The notes below the pieces were generated by a model, which was given only the letters and a program-made list of their open reading frames with translations, was not told the origin of the DNA and did no database searches. DNA of 64,000 nucleotides from Zygotorulaspora mrakii. Lineage: Eukaryota; Ascomycota; Saccharomycetes; Saccharomycetales; Saccharomycetaceae. The position numbers and the translations under genes were made by a program. Position 1 is the stretch's first letter; every line of letters begins with the position of its first letter. Below are positions 1 to 11,300 of this stretch, one piece after another. Location of the stretch: contig NC_050725.1 of the NCBI RefSeq assembly GCF_013402915.1, forward strand, positions 62,001 through 126,000, in the 5' to 3' direction.

Positions 1-1
1 T

Positions 2-1063
2 CGTTTTTGTTTTGTTCATGATTGATCCAGCTGGGTCTATTGGTACTGCCGTTGCCAGTGGTACTTTTGCTGCTGTTAGTTTTGTAATACTGCTTCTTCC
101 CTCTTGCTTGACACTTCTCTTGTCGCTGTCCCTGATAATGCCATTTTCATTAACATGTATCGCGCTATTTAATTGTGAGCTTGTCGGATTGTTCGTCAAT
201 CCCAACATTGAACCGAGTCCGGGGGTAAGAGTTGCTGCTTCCGCGGTATGCACTGTATCACTATTCGATAGCTCCAAAGAATTTGAATTTGTGTTGTTCA
301 TCTGTTTTTGACGGTTATTTTCTACATCGTGAAAATTAGGTTCTGGTTTGACGTTGCTGAAGGATGGTAATGTATTAAAAGGTGGATGATGAACCAGATT
401 ATGGCCTGTACCGAGAATGGGAGTCAAACCTGTTCTCATACTTGACTCGTTGGGAGTAAGGCCTGTCTTGGGAAGGTTGACGAAATAGCCGGTTTTTAAG
501 CTTTCCGCTGTGGTGGCTCCACTACTCATATTTGTTGGAAGAGACGTTGCGAGCGGAACATGTCCTGTGAGCTGGTGATGTGGCACTCCATTGAGACCAG
601 ATCCAGAAATTGCATTATGCTGCATATACGATGGAGATAGTAAAATGGGTGGTAGTCTATTACTACCACCCGGAGTCAATTGCGGCGGTGAATGTATATT
701 GGGTCTCTCTGCTCCGTACATCAACGAAGACAACTTACCCTTTTCCGCACCATCATAGTGTCTCATCGTGCTATTTTCCACGACTTCACTGTTCAGAGGG
801 GACCCTGTAGTATTCCCAATAACATTGGCATTGGCATTGGAACTGACTACAGTGGCTGACACGCTCTCGTTCGGCACCACGTCAACGCCCTCCAGCTTTT
901 GAATAGCCGCTCCTCTGCTACCATTATCCAACTCGAAACTGGGGCCTCTGGGCCTTGGTTCTTTAGTTGATGCAAAGCTTTGCTCGAATGGGTTTGGTTC
1001 TAAATCAAATGTAGAAACACTCTTCGATGAATTAGAGTCCATTCCCTTCGTTGTGCTGGACAT
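2..1063 (-). CDS. SKO1: SKO1, CREB/ATF-family bZIP repressor, N-terminal part (cut by window edge)
   Basis: The frame opens with ATG at 1063 and stays open for 354 codons to the window edge, so the C-terminal half with the bZIP DNA-binding region lies outside. The N-terminus holds the stretch STFDLEPNPFEQSFA (residues 18-32) and, further on, LTPGGSNRLPPILLSPS (about 129-145), both hallmarks of S. cerevisiae Sko1. The rest is low-complexity and Ser/Thr/Asn-rich, as in the family. Sko1 binds CRE sites and, with Tup1-Ssn6 and the Hog1 MAP kinase, represses or activates osmotic-stress genes in the nucleus. It sits next to RPC10 and BNI5; in S. cerevisiae BNI5 (YNL166C) is also the neighbour of SKO1 (YNL167C). 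Identification is from recalled family sequence and synteny. Confidence 0.9.
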   Translation of the reverse strand, partial: MSSTTKGMDSNSSKSVSTFDLEPNPFEQSFASTKEPRPRGPSFELDNGSRGAAIQKLEGVDVVPNESVSATVVSSNANANVIGNTTGSPLNSEVVENSTMRHYDGAEKGKLSSLMYGAERPNIHSPPQLTPGGSNRLPPILLSPSYMQHNAISGSGLNGVPHHQLTGHVPLATSLPTNMSSGATTAESLKTGYFVNLPKTGLTPNESSMRTGLTPILGTGHNLVHHPPFNTLPSFSNVKPEPNFHDVENNRQKQMNNTNSNSLELSNSDTVHTAEAATLTPGLGSMLGLTNNPTSSQLNSAIHVNENGIIRDSDKRSVKQEGRSSITKLTAAKVPLATAVPIDPAGSIMNKTKT

Positions 1064-1650
1064 CCCAAACTACAATGTTTCTGTACTGTAGCTCAAATCA
1101 CTTCCAAACGAGCGTCACCCACTCCTCTCTTCTTGACTCTTGACTACTTGATATTGTGATTCCGCTTTTCAATATAGCTAGATTACCGAACTTCTTTTTC
1201 TGCATGAGGTTTTTTAACTTGACCCTACTACAAAAAATAGTAAGAAGAGAACATCCCGATAAGCACAAAGGATTGAAAGGCCTTCAATACTCCCAAAACT
1301 CTCGGAAACAACGCTAAGTGCTGGATATGCTCTTGTTATACGGTTGAAACTCATAGAAGCGGAAGCACTCAAGGAGACATGATTTTCGCTGAAAAACGAT
1401 TCTCTTATCAATAGACGTAATACTACTGATCTTGGTCGGTTTGAGCTGAAAGACCATGATACTACTTGTATCAACTCGGTTTTTATGTTACACTAAATAT
1501 TAAGATACGTAGGTCACTTGCTATTTAGATAAGGCCCCTCACAGCTTCCGTCTGCGTCTCCCGGCAAAATGCCTGAACCCTTCATTAAGATCGCATGGGG
1601 TAACTGCGTGCGCATATGCACACCTCCCCAGCCCGGGCAGAATTCCGCTC
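1064..1650. other. SKO1 upstream region and RPC10 3' flank
   Basis: This 587-base stretch lies between the SKO1 start and the RPC10 stop. The only longer frame (minus strand, 1214-1474) starts at a TTG, not an ATG, and looks like nothing known. I see no RNA gene or repeat; it most likely holds the SKO1 promoter and the RPC10 terminator. Confidence 0.5.
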
Positions 1651-1863
1651 CTACCTTGCTTCAAATTGAACCATTCTCTTTGTTCTGGCTTTTAGCAGAA
1701 TTCTGTGACCACACTCCTTACAACGCACCGGGTCTGTTCTGGACAGCGACAAGGTCGCAGAGCACTCGGCACAGATATATTTCAAAGTAGCAGTCTTAGC
1801 TTGCGAGGTACCGGCAGCAGCTGCATCTAAATTAACAGGAATCTGAAATCCTTCGCGAGACAT
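1651..1863 (-). CDS. RPC10: RPC10/Rpb12, shared small subunit of RNA polymerases I, II and III
   Basis: The 70-residue protein has the length of yeast Rpb12 (ABC10-alpha). It carries one zinc ribbon with cysteines at 31, 34, 48 and 51 (CAEC ... CKEC), followed by the conserved tail GHRILLKARTKRMVQFEAR. The protein is a structural subunit common to all three nuclear RNA polymerases, next to the Rpb3 platform. The ATG at 1863 gives the full family length. In S. cerevisiae the gene is YHR143W-A, neighbour of DSE2; here it is inserted in the SKO1-BNI5 interval of the chromosome XIV block, which is part of the double-synteny pattern. Confidence 0.95.
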   Translation of the reverse strand: MSREGFQIPVNLDAAAAGTSQAKTATLKYICAECSATLSLSRTDPVRCKECGHRILLKARTKRMVQFEAR

Positions 1864-2316
1864 CTTCTTTCAATGGGAACTAGACAACCTTTGTAATTTG
1901 ACTGATTCAGCGTTACAGGAAAAAGTGAACGGAGTAACTGCAATAACCAACCTGATGGACTCCCTGAATGTATCTGTTACCAGTTGCTGCGGATCGATAC
2001 AGTTTGATGCTCAGCTCATCTTACATTGAGAGCTTATTTTTTCTTTCATGTCACAACAAAAATGAAATTTTTTATTCTTTGAGGGTAACTACTTTATACA
2101 AAAGGCATACAGATAAGCAATAATAGCTCTGTCGGCGGTAAAAGAGGTGTAGGATGGTACCATTGAGTTGGATTAAAAGGCCGAACACGGTTAGAAGACC
2201 AAACAAAGTTCACCAGACAGCTGGAGGAAGATTGAACTGCTCTTTTTTATCGTAGTTGATGTCATCGTAGTTTTAAATTGCAATGATTCTTATATTGATA
2301 CATGGGATATGAATTT
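1864..2316. other. RPC10 promoter / BNI5 3' flank
   Basis: This 453-base gap separates two minus-strand genes. Minus-strand reading around 2050-2280 gives a hydrophobic frame interrupted by one TGA and lacking an ATG (see rejected items). I see no supported gene here; RPC10 promoter elements and BNI5 3' UTR are expected. Confidence 0.5.
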
Positions 2317-3501
2317 TTATTTAGTGCCGACCCAAAATTGACCGTTTTCACCGCGATCAATATCTTTTCTGAGCTGTCTACTGAGCTGTACGCCAATTTC
2401 GTATTTCTCCTTCGTTTTGAGGTCCTGATACTCTTGTAGTTTGCCAATCGCTTCTATTAGCTTTCTCTTGTCGTCGATCGGCAATGTAGTTTGGTTGCTC
2501 ATGTCGTGTAAGTAGGCAATTTCCTTTTGCAACTTTGAGCATTTCTTGGTAAGGTAGTCGAGTCTTCTTTCCAACTTTGCCGTGTTGCTGGTAGGCTCTA
2601 CACAATTTGATTCGTTCTCCATTGAGGATTTTGAAGATTTACGACTGGAAACGTCATGACTGGTGTTGCCAACGGAAATGACTCTGAAGGGGTTTGTTGA
2701 CCGTCGCAAACTCGGTGTGGTCGGCGTCGAGGGAGGAGAACCTATGCTGCTGTCTGGCTGGCTATTCTTGGGCAAAAATATCTGTGTGGTTGTTGTTTCT
2801 GCCTGCGAGGAAGTCAGGGAGGACGCTTTTTCGACCGAGGCACGGCTGCGGTCCTTGAAATCTTCCGAAGTATTGGTGGTATGTTCCACTGCTTTTGATG
2901 TTATGTTCTTGACGGGCGGCCTTTCAGCTATACGTGTAGGCTGCGTTGATTCGGACGGTTGAACACTTGGCTTTACCGTCTCTTTATCCACTTTTGGAGT
3001 GGGGTCTCGAGCTGCAGTTTGGAGAATGGCATCTCCCGTTTCTGGCGCAGCCTGTTGAAGAGCTGTGTTCAAGGAGTCCTTGCCAACTATTTCCACGGGA
3101 CCTTGCGCGGTACTCGTCTCTGTCGTGACTGGCTTCTCACTTGTCTCACGTGTTGCTACAGGATCGGACACATCATTTTTAGCCAACGTCCCAGTTGAAG
3201 GTCTGTTGGCCTCCTTGATTTCACCTTCGCTGTCCTTTCTTAATGAGTTTCCAATAAAAGTGTTCGCCACACTGGCTGTCACCTCGGAGAACTCCTTGGG
3301 ACTGACGGAAACTATTGTCACCCCAGCAACTTCCCCGGCACTTGCAGCTTCCGTTGTAGGCTCTGGTTCTGATTTGGACTCGTGATTGCGTTTACCAGTT
3401 TCATATATTTGCAAATTGTCGTCGATCATTTTATTCATGCTGTTTATGTCATCTTCGATCTGAGAGAATCTCTTTTTAATAGCCTCTTGATCAATTGCCA
3501 T
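2317..3501 (-). CDS. BNI5: BNI5, septin-associated bud-neck protein
   Basis: The 394-residue protein (448 in S. cerevisiae) has the conserved N-terminal coiled coil (IKKRFSQIEDDINSMNKMIDDNLQ, about residues 8-31), a long acidic, Ser/Thr-rich middle, the motif RRSTNPFRVISVG near residue 266, and a C-terminal coiled coil ending in GENGQFWVGTK, the same tail as S. cerevisiae Bni5. Bni5 binds septins at the bud neck and helps recruit myosin Myo1 before cytokinesis. The ATG at 3501 is the first in frame and matches the family N-terminus. The middle is shorter than in S. cerevisiae, as is common for such disordered linkers. Confidence 0.92.
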   Translation of the reverse strand: MAIDQEAIKKRFSQIEDDINSMNKMIDDNLQIYETGKRNHESKSEPEPTTEAASAGEVAGVTIVSVSPKEFSEVTASVANTFIGNSLRKDSEGEIKEANRPSTGTLAKNDVSDPVATRETSEKPVTTETSTAQGPVEIVGKDSLNTALQQAAPETGDAILQTAARDPTPKVDKETVKPSVQPSESTQPTRIAERPPVKNITSKAVEHTTNTSEDFKDRSRASVEKASSLTSSQAETTTTQIFLPKNSQPDSSIGSPPSTPTTPSLRRSTNPFRVISVGNTSHDVSSRKSSKSSMENESNCVEPTSNTAKLERRLDYLTKKCSKLQKEIAYLHDMSNQTTLPIDDKRKLIEAIGKLQEYQDLKTKEKYEIGVQLSRQLRKDIDRGENGQFWVGTK

Positions 3502-4134
3502 TGCAGGTACCTATCTATGAACGCTGTCACTCTACTTAAGGTAACTGAATCTCTAAATCAGCGATCGAGGCCGTTTTTTCTCGTTTGGTTCTCCTTCAAA
3601 TACGAAATAAACACGATTTTTCTTCGTGTTTATCAGCGATATTTTTTCGAACTGATTAACGTTTCCTGGTTAAATGCAAATGCAAGCAAATGGAATGGAA
3701 GTAACTGTATGTAGAAAGATGCAGAGCGTACGTAGCTTCAACTAGAAGCCTTTTTGGGGGGTATGCGCATTTAAACGCTAGTAGTCACTAGTTTTTCCGG
3801 TGTTTTTATGCGTCCTTGGGTCATGGGCTGACAGCTTTGTCATTGCAACACAATCTTGCTGCGTCAGAATATCTGAAGAGCTCAGAAGGGCCTAATTGTA
3901 GTTTCTCGGGCTTCGTAGTCCTCAGCTGTTGACGTTGTCATACCAAGTTGGCATATTTGCTGTTCTACTTGGTGGGGTTTCTTTTTTTGCCGTAAGGGAT
4001 TCTTATGCATCCCTCCCCAAACGTTGCATCTCATCGAAAAAGATCCTGGATGTTTAAAGAAAGACAGTTACAGATTTAGTGCTTCACATAGTCATTCAAG
4101 AAAGTGTCATCAAGACACTACTGGAGTGAGCAGA
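3502..4134. promoter_or_regulatory. Divergent promoter region, BNI5 / YNL165W-like
   Basis: This 633-base stretch lies between two divergently transcribed genes. The plus frame that continues upstream of 4135 has no ATG, so it is leader or promoter rather than coding. A short inverted repeat AGGGAT...ATCCCT lies just before 4020. I see no RNA gene. Confidence 0.45.
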
Positions 4135-5250
4135 ATGCGATACTTCTTAGGTCACCATCATACGCATAACCCTAGATCTGACCAGGGGGTCAGAGATCGA
4201 CAGTTGCCTCAGGAGAGTGAGATGGATCTGAATGATCAATCGACAGTTTTCGACGGTGCTGATAATAACAACCCGGACTTCGATCGCATAACTATAAGCA
4301 CCACAACGTCTGAGAGTGAAACAATTGGCGATCTGCGAAGACAGGGATTTGTAAATAGGTGTCCCCGATTTAACGCCATACGGACCATGCCATTGACATC
4401 AATAGTACTATCGAAGGGGTTCTTCTGCTTTCCTAGTGAAGCATCCTTTATGAAGTACCTCGACAACAAGCGGAAGTTCAATGAATTGGAAACGACAAGT
4501 GGGTTAGGTATACCCCTTTACCATGCCCTTCCCTTGGGAGTTGTGAAAACACTATTCAGTCGCAATGCACCGGACATAAAAATATACAAATATGTATTAA
4601 TAAACACTGAGAAAGAAAAGCCTCCCATTGACGGAACGTTCATATCTCAAAATGGATCATTCGTACTTTACAAGTACTTGTTTTGTGCTGTATATCAAAA
4701 TATCTTAGATGACTATAGCAGAATCGAAACAAGAATGGAATTTTACAAGCAGCATGAGACAGACCCTTCAATTGAAGCTGTACGAATGGCTAACTATGTC
4801 CAAAGAAGAAATACCGACGCTAAACTGAATGGTCTCAATTTGCGGTGGTACGGCACTACGGGCTTCGCTTCACCCTTTGGAAGTGGTAACTTAAAGCTGT
4901 TTGTACTCGATGATAAAATGCCATCATTCGTGGATCAACAAACAAGAAAAGAATATGATGAATACTCGGCAAAATACAATGGCAGAAGATTGGGGCAAAT
5001 GCCAATATGGGCACTGTACTCGGATTCATCCTCTACAGTAATACCAAAAAGACGTACTTTAAGGCTAGCCACTCTTGAAATTGGAGAGCTAAAGAACAAT
5101 GACGCTGCCTTTTCGGAGGGAATACTCGATATTCCCTGGGAAACTGAAGCTGTGGCATGCATGTGCATGGTTTTGCATGAATACGAGTCAAGAAAAGACA
5201 AAAGAACTGGGAAATTCGGAGCTCCTCCTGCGATAGGAATGCAATTTTAG
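4135..5250 (+). CDS. YNL165W-like protein of unknown function
   Basis: The frame encodes 371 residues from the first true ATG at 4135 (MRYFLGHHHTHN...); the open frame reaches back to about 4024 but only with a TTG. After a His- and acid-rich N-terminus the central and C-terminal parts look globular, with no transmembrane segment, signal peptide or motif I recognise. Position and strand between BNI5 and IBD2 match S. cerevisiae YNL165W (about 406 residues, function unknown), so orthology is inferred from synteny and size. The tail ends KFGAPPAIGMQF. Confidence 0.75.
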   Translation: MRYFLGHHHTHNPRSDQGVRDRQLPQESEMDLNDQSTVFDGADNNNPDFDRITISTTTSESETIGDLRRQGFVNRCPRFNAIRTMPLTSIVLSKGFFCFPSEASFMKYLDNKRKFNELETTSGLGIPLYHALPLGVVKTLFSRNAPDIKIYKYVLINTEKEKPPIDGTFISQNGSFVLYKYLFCAVYQNILDDYSRIETRMEFYKQHETDPSIEAVRMANYVQRRNTDAKLNGLNLRWYGTTGFASPFGSGNLKLFVLDDKMPSFVDQQTRKEYDEYSAKYNGRRLGQMPIWALYSDSSSTVIPKRRTLRLATLEIGELKNNDAAFSEGILDIPWETEAVACMCMVLHEYESRKDKRTGKFGAPPAIGMQF

Positions 5251-5406
5251 TATTTGCTATAAACCTTTTTATAACAGTGTCCTTTAATACTAATTAAACT
5301 TCACGTATTCATAGAACAATAAAAAAATAAATTACGAATTGGAACAAAAAATCAAAGTTACTTAAAATTTCAGTTTTCCTCCGACGGAAAAACTTACTTA
5401 CTTGGC

Positions 5407-6150
5407 CTACAGAAGCGTAGAAGTTGTGTAGACAGTCATCGTGTGTGTTAGAGTTGTAGCAGCATCTACAGATTGGTTGGAATCAGTTAGATATACTGTA
5501 CTATAATAGTCCTCATCATCGTAATATACCGAACATGTTCCATCGTTACCAGTCACTGTTGTGTATGGATCTGAAGATGATGGGATACTTGTAATTGTGC
5601 TGGTGCTTGTAGTAGAACTTGATGCGGAATCTGTAACTGATGGTGTTGAACTAATGGAGTGAGAGCCCGAACTTGAAATTAGCGATAAACTGCTTTGAGG
5701 ACTGTTCTCGATTGAAGAACTGGAGACAACAGACGAAGAAGGCAAAACGCTTGACGTGACGCTTGAAAGAGAGATTGTTGAGGCCGGCTGCAGTGTGGAT
5801 ATTGATCTCGAACTTGGTATTTGACTAGTTGCGGCGCTTCTGCTACTTGTTGATGAGAAAGTAGCGGACAAGACCTGTGTTGGTGCATCAGTATTGGAAG
5901 TCGAATAGGTAGATGTTCTCACAATTTCCTCTGTCGTTGATGTTACTTGCGAATTATCTAAAGTGACCTCTCTTACTCGAGTGGTAGTATAGTACAATGT
6001 TTCGACGTAAACACTTGGAGGGCTAATTGTACTAGTGATGACAGCATAACTGTAGACAACGCCGTTAGATGTGAATAGTCTGACTTCACCATTCGCGATT
6101 GATGAAATCAAAGCTGCACATGTGGCGATATACGGTAATTGGAATTTCAT
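5407..6150 (-). CDS. DSE2: DSE2-like secreted Ser/Thr-rich cell-wall protein
   Basis: The 247-residue protein begins with a clear signal peptide ([21 protein letters not shown]) followed by a small folded-looking part with the segment [17 protein letters not shown] Ser/Thr-rich stalk (about 85-205) and a short tail without an obvious GPI signal come next. The order RPC10 - this gene - CHS7 on one strand equals RPC10, DSE2, CHS7 in S. cerevisiae, so it is the positional counterpart of DSE2 (325 residues). In S. cerevisiae DSE2 is a daughter-specific, Ace2-regulated glucanase-like wall protein that helps mother-daughter separation. Two CCAGC Ace2/Swi5-type cores lie upstream. Orthology is by synteny plus architecture; sequence similarity is weak because of low complexity. 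Confidence 0.7.
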   Translation of the reverse strand: MKFQLPYIATCAALISSIANGEVRLFTSNGVVYSYAVITSTISPPSVYVETLYYTTTRVREVTLDNSQVTSTTEEIVRTSTYSTSNTDAPTQVLSATFSSTSSRSAATSQIPSSRSISTLQPASTISLSSVTSSVLPSSSVVSSSSIENSPQSSLSLISSSGSHSISSTPSVTDSASSSTTSTSTITSIPSSSDPYTTVTGNDGTCSVYYDDEDYYSTVYLTDSNQSVDAATTLTHTMTVYTTSTLL

Positions 6151-6958
6151 TCTATATTATATTATTATTCTTAATTAAATCTGAGGCTTTAAGGAATGAC
6201 TTTGGTTAAAGAACTGTTGAAAGGAATGATTTCGTTTAATGATTTTTAATGAATGTATCTAGTTGGAAATAATGTAGCCTATATTCAGTTATGCTGTCCT
6301 TGAATTGGTTGCACTCGATAAAAGCAGGAAATTTTTGAAAGCTTTGTGTCTTCTTGCCAAGATCTGGTGTGAATCATCCCAGCAAAGATGACGAATTATC
6401 TGGTAGCTTATATATGTTTCACGTAAAACAATTAACATACTTTGTTGTGAATAAGCACATCAGAGAAAAGAAGATGGCTTGTCAAATAGGGCATCAGAGG
6501 CCAGACATATCCTCGTATCTGATAAAGTAAGCCAATCGAATACTCAAGGAGTCCTGCGTATGGCCTTCAGTGGCAGGGTCTTGGCAGCAACTCTTGATGC
6601 TTTGTTCAACTACTGCTGGTGTTTACTAAACAACGCACAACTCGCAACAGGAGCCTTCAAGGGCTATGAAGAACATTGAATGCCGTTCTAAGATACCTTG
6701 GAAAGAAGCGTAAGAATAAATGCACAGCGACCATACAAAAAATCCTTTCTACAGCTTGACTTCATCTTGTTTTTGTTTTTCATGTTGCAATGTAAACACA
6801 AACAAACCAGCAACACGCGAACTTTTTGAAATTTTTCAATTCAAAATACAAAAAACCACACACTAACACCGTACACCACATTATCACATACGCATTTCAC
6901 AAACGAAGTTCATCAAATTGTAGAGACCTCACCGTTAAGAAGACCGCTTTCACGGGCA
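6151..6958. promoter_or_regulatory. DSE2-like promoter with CCAGC (Ace2/Swi5-type) cores
   Basis: This 808-base region is upstream of the minus-strand DSE2-like gene. CCAGC cores, the Ace2/Swi5 binding motif, occur at 6379-6383 and 6807-6811, and a forkhead-like GTAAACA lies near 6792. These short motifs also arise by chance; the match to known Ace2 control of DSE2 makes them plausible. No credible gene is present: the plus frame at 6479-6679 is short and unlike known proteins. Confidence 0.4.
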
Positions 6959-8116
6959 TCAACGCTTGCGTTTGTGCTGATGATTGTGCTGCGGTTCGTG
7001 CTTTCTCGGCAGCGAATCGTATTCATATGTTCTATTGTACCATTTGATCATGTTCCGAGGTGGCTCACCGAATACCATGTAGTACTCACAAAACAAGCAC
7101 AAAGAGGTCTTTTCGCTCAGTAATGACCCGAAATCAGGAGCGCGTCTCGTGGAGGTTGGTGGATAGTCGTAATCATGCCTTCTTCTGTTTTTTGTAGATC
7201 CCATGGTTCTCTCGGAAACGTCACGATTGTGATGATGGTTATGATTATGATTATGATTGTGATTATGATTATTATTTTGATTATGATTGTGACTGTGGTT
7301 CGGTCTGTGAGAATGTCCCGGGTTATTGCTATGTGAGTGTGTGGCTGAGATCTTTTCGTTTTCTACAACGTTTTCTCCTTCTGGCTGTGTGTTACTACGT
7401 GACTCTTCCGTTTTCCCTTCAAGCGACTCACTCTCGGAAACGGGCTCGATACTACTTCGACTCGTACTCATTCGATTACGATGCTTCATTGTTTGAATTT
7501 TCTGTAAACTATTCATAGCCTCCGCAAACTCTTGTTCAGTTATTGTCAATTCGTCACCATTCACCACTCCATGTAATCGACCCTGCCCGTCATGTTCAAA
7601 ACCGTTGGGTAGTGCAGATTCCAGCATCTGTGTAATATGCTCTCCTATCTCCGTAGGTGACCCCGTTATTTCCTGCGTTCCATAATCAAATATTATATCT
7701 CCCTCGTCTTCATCCAAATGTAGCTCTGAATCATCTATCTCACAATCAAGATCATTCTCTTCTACTGTTGTTCCTGCTTTACTTTTCTTAGAATCTGAAG
7801 GAAATATATGATAATTACTCTCATTTTCCACATCTATCACTTCCCTATCAGAATCACCGTCTAGAGAAAGGTTGTCTATAGCCAAATTTTGAATATCACA
7901 TTCATTGCCGCCAAAACTCTCAGGCGAAATGCCTTTGCCCTCAAAAGAGACTTGCAGAGGTCCATTCGTGTACGGAATTTTCCCCGAATCCTGCAGTTTA
8001 CGGGTCACAACCTTGGTGAGCACTTCCATACTCTGCTGCATTAACATATTAAGTGGTGTGGGTCTCTTATTATTCATGTCTATTGGAAAATTTACTTTTT
8101 TTGCTGGATATTGCAT
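6959..8116 (-). CDS. IBD2: IBD2, spindle-checkpoint protein
   Basis: The protein is 385 residues (351 in S. cerevisiae). The N-terminal block PLNMLMQQSMEVLTKVV and TNGPLQVSFEGKG and the C-terminal block SLCLFCEYYMVFGEPPRNMIKWYN are what I recall for Ibd2. The middle is acidic (Asp/Glu) and then carries a His/Asn repeat (HNHNHNHNHNHH, about residues 290-310). Ibd2 acts with Bub2 in the mitotic exit checkpoint. The gene lies between DSE2-like and RIA1 as in the YNL165W-YNL164C-YNL163C order. A second ATG at 8077 (MNNKRPTPLNML) could be the start and would fit the S. cerevisiae N-terminus better; I list the first. Confidence 0.85.
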   Translation of the reverse strand: MQYPAKKVNFPIDMNNKRPTPLNMLMQQSMEVLTKVVTRKLQDSGKIPYTNGPLQVSFEGKGISPESFGGNECDIQNLAIDNLSLDGDSDREVIDVENESNYHIFPSDSKKSKAGTTVEENDLDCEIDDSELHLDEDEGDIIFDYGTQEITGSPTEIGEHITQMLESALPNGFEHDGQGRLHGVVNGDELTITEQEFAEAMNSLQKIQTMKHRNRMSTSRSSIEPVSESESLEGKTEESRSNTQPEGENVVENEKISATHSHSNNPGHSHRPNHSHNHNQNNNHNHNHNHNHNHHHNRDVSERTMGSTKNRRRHDYDYPPTSTRRAPDFGSLLSEKTSLCLFCEYYMVFGEPPRNMIKWYNRTYEYDSLPRKHEPQHNHQHKRKR

Positions 8117-8362
8117 GGTAACATAAAATTCGAAACAATATAACCTCTAGAAATGCTTGCCAGCTAAGTTCAGTGGTAATTATCAAATATATCGCTACTG
8201 TCTAACGTTTAAATCAGGCTTTACTAAATCCTGGACCTCGATGGGCCCTCACAATTTTTGTGATTTATGGTTAATTTTACCTTTAATTATATTGAAGTCG
8301 TGGAAAGCGATTACATATGTAGATAGCTAACAACATATTATATTATCAGATTGATCATCTCA

Positions 8363-11300
8363 CTAGTTCTTCTTCAACGTTCTTTGTTTCTCAGCATTTT
8401 GAATAACCTTTTCATTAATGAATAGACCTTTACGCCTTCTAACAGCGTTCATGTGTTTGCGTGCGATGTTTTCTTTGTCCGCTGTGTCACCTAATTCCTC
8501 CAGTTCTTCTTCCGTCGTCGGAACCCAAAATGGATCCATGTCGATACATTCGAATCCTGCGAATACTAATTGAGGTTGGGCAGAGCCGGAAGTCCTCTTT
8601 CGAATGTCTTCACTGAAGCCGAAAGCTTCAATCACGGGAACATGGGCTTCTATCTGGAAAAAGGGGGTGCCTTCTTTCATCTCTTCTGAAACAATCTTAC
8701 CACGTCTTTGTTGTACCACCGCGTAAACTTTCCCTAGAACTTCTACAGAAGTTTGGATGTCGCATGAATACATTGCCCACATCATTCTTGGCGACCAATC
8801 TAAGAAACTCTCATGGACACAGTCTCTGAATGAAGTTATCAGTCTTCCTGATATATCTAAAACATTCTTTTGGTGTTGCGGATTTTCAATTTCGTCCAGT
8901 TCTTGTTCAGTCATCTCTTTGATACTTTGCACTAAAACAAACATGCCTTGTACTGGCTCCTTCGACAGGGGCCCTTCACTAACTGCAAGTTGAAAACCAT
9001 TTAGTAAAGAATCCGAATACTCCCATGTAGGTGAGCTACAAGTCGATAGCGACCCTAACAAATTATTCTGAGATGAAATTATATTGGGGCCAGACCTTTT
9101 TGGTCCAAGAGATGCTATATCTGACACACATAAATTCATTCGACCAGTGAGTTCAGAATTCGAACAAATTTTTTCAAATTTCCGCATGAAGGATAAGCGA
9201 ACATCTTTTGTATCCACTGCGTTCTTTACACTTGAAAACGATCTGATCTCACTTTCGTGGGTTATCAAAAATTGGGTAATGGAATCTGGTAAAGGTATCG
9301 TTTGAATAGATATCTTATAGGGCCCGAGAACTAACTCGCAAGAACCTCTACCTAATTCAGAGTGCTTTGGTGGATTCATGTCGGGAGTGTCCAAAAACGT
9401 CTCACGATATGGGATTGCTGGTTCTGAACTCGTTATCTCAATACCGGCGAATCTCTCTCTTAAATCCTTTAAACACCTTTCGAGATGAAGTTCCCCCGCG
9501 GTACATAAGATATGTTCACCGCTATCTTCCACGTAGGTCTCGACACAGGGATCAGCTTGGTTCAGGAGCTTTAAACCTCTTGATAACCGGCTCATTTCCA
9601 CTGGATTGGTTGATTCGACCGCTACACGAACAATTGGAGTCGTCTGAAATGGTATACCAGCTAAGTTGACCCCATGAACACCTTTCTCAATAAGAGTACC
9701 ATTTTTCAATATTTTGCCCGCTAAACCACGAATGCCCACGATATTACCAGGTGGGCAGACCTCGAGTGGCACCAGCTCCCTACCCATAAACATATACAAG
9801 TCAGTTATGGTAGCCGTTTGTACGTTATCTGTCGGCATTTTTGGATCATATTTTGGTCCTAAAACTGTGATTTCTTGCCCTTTTCTCAACATACCACTAT
9901 AAACTCTTGCAAACCCAACTAATACTTCGTCACTTTCGTCAAATAAATCGTCTGCGAGCTCTTCCTCTGTTACTATCGGCGTTTGTTCGAAAGGATCTTC
10001 CTCTTCATACTCAAACATGGATGCTAGTGGGTCATTTGGATCTAGCGAAGGAGTAAATTGAGGCACCAAACCTTCATCATGATCTGTTTCAGCATTATTA
10101 AAATCCGAATCAAGATATGCCTCATTTAAAGTGTGCGATAACATTTGCTGATTGTGGTTCTTAACTTCAAGTACCTCTAGTTCTGGAGTAGCGACTGTCT
10201 CTTTCGCTCTTTGATAAAGATCAGTTTCCTCCTGTTCTTTGTTAACATCTTGATTATTCGTTGATCTGATTTTGTTTAGTCTTTCCAACGTCTCTGCATG
10301 TTTGGCTGCCTTCGATGCCAAATTCCTCGCCTTTCGACTTCTTTCTATAAGGTCAGCATGCAAGTGATTTTCAGAGAGTGGTAAAGGTAGCTCTTCCCTT
10401 GGAATAGAAATCATTTTTGAGATATAGGCGCTAACTGGACCATCATTATCGCAACTTCTCATAGAATCCATCAGCTCAGTATCTATACTTTCGGCACCAG
10501 GAGCTCCAGCAATAATTGTATCCAGTCTTTCTTTCTGCGACTGTTTGGGGGAAGGTAATTTTTCAATCACAGTTAATAATACTGCCGTGCTGACAGGGAG
10601 CCACTGGCCCATGATTCTCCTTAGGAGTTGCTTCTCATCTTTAGTTCTCAAATCACGAGCTGGAACATCTATGTTTAATGCTTTGATAATCTTTTCTACG
10701 GATTCACTATTCTTTGATATCGTTACACTTTCGTAAATTTTCCAAATATTCTCCATAATCAATGAAACAAAAAGAGGTTTTAACGATCGATTCTTCAAAC
10801 CTTTTTTATTGATAATCTTCTTGGTTTTAGGGTCCATGAAAAAATCTCCCCAAAGGACTTTTTGTAAGTTTTCTCTCTTAGCCCCAAGCTTTTGTTCATA
10901 AAATTTGGCCAATTGACTTATGTTAAACCCCCAACCATCGATAGCAGATGCGAAGACAACATTGTTTTGAGAGGGATCAAAATAAATATCTGAATCATCC
11001 TTTTCAACGTACTCTGCACTAGCGTTTTGTTCTAATTGTTCTCTCCATGAATAGTCGTCCAACTGTCTTTGACCCGCGAAAAAAGAGCCAATAACGGAAT
11101 TTGCTTGCTCAATGACCTTTGATAAATGTATATGAGCTTCTTGCGCTGTAAGTTGTAATTCGGTGAATAATCTATCTATTTTGTTCAGTACTAAAATTGG
11201 CTTAAGCTTCTCAATCCAGCATTGTCTTAAAACAGTGACAGTTTGAGAACAAACGCCTTCAACAACATCAACTAGAACAACTGCACCATCACATAATTTT

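Noticed and set aside
1214..1474. 86-codon frame on the minus strand upstream of SKO1
   Set aside because: It begins with TTG and has no similarity or conserved features.
2050..2280. Minus-strand reading with a hydrophobic stretch (TLFGLLTVFGLLIQL) after an FNLPPAVW segment
   Set aside because: The two parts are separated by an in-frame TGA, there is no ATG before them and no good splice signals; it might be a relic but I cannot support a gene.
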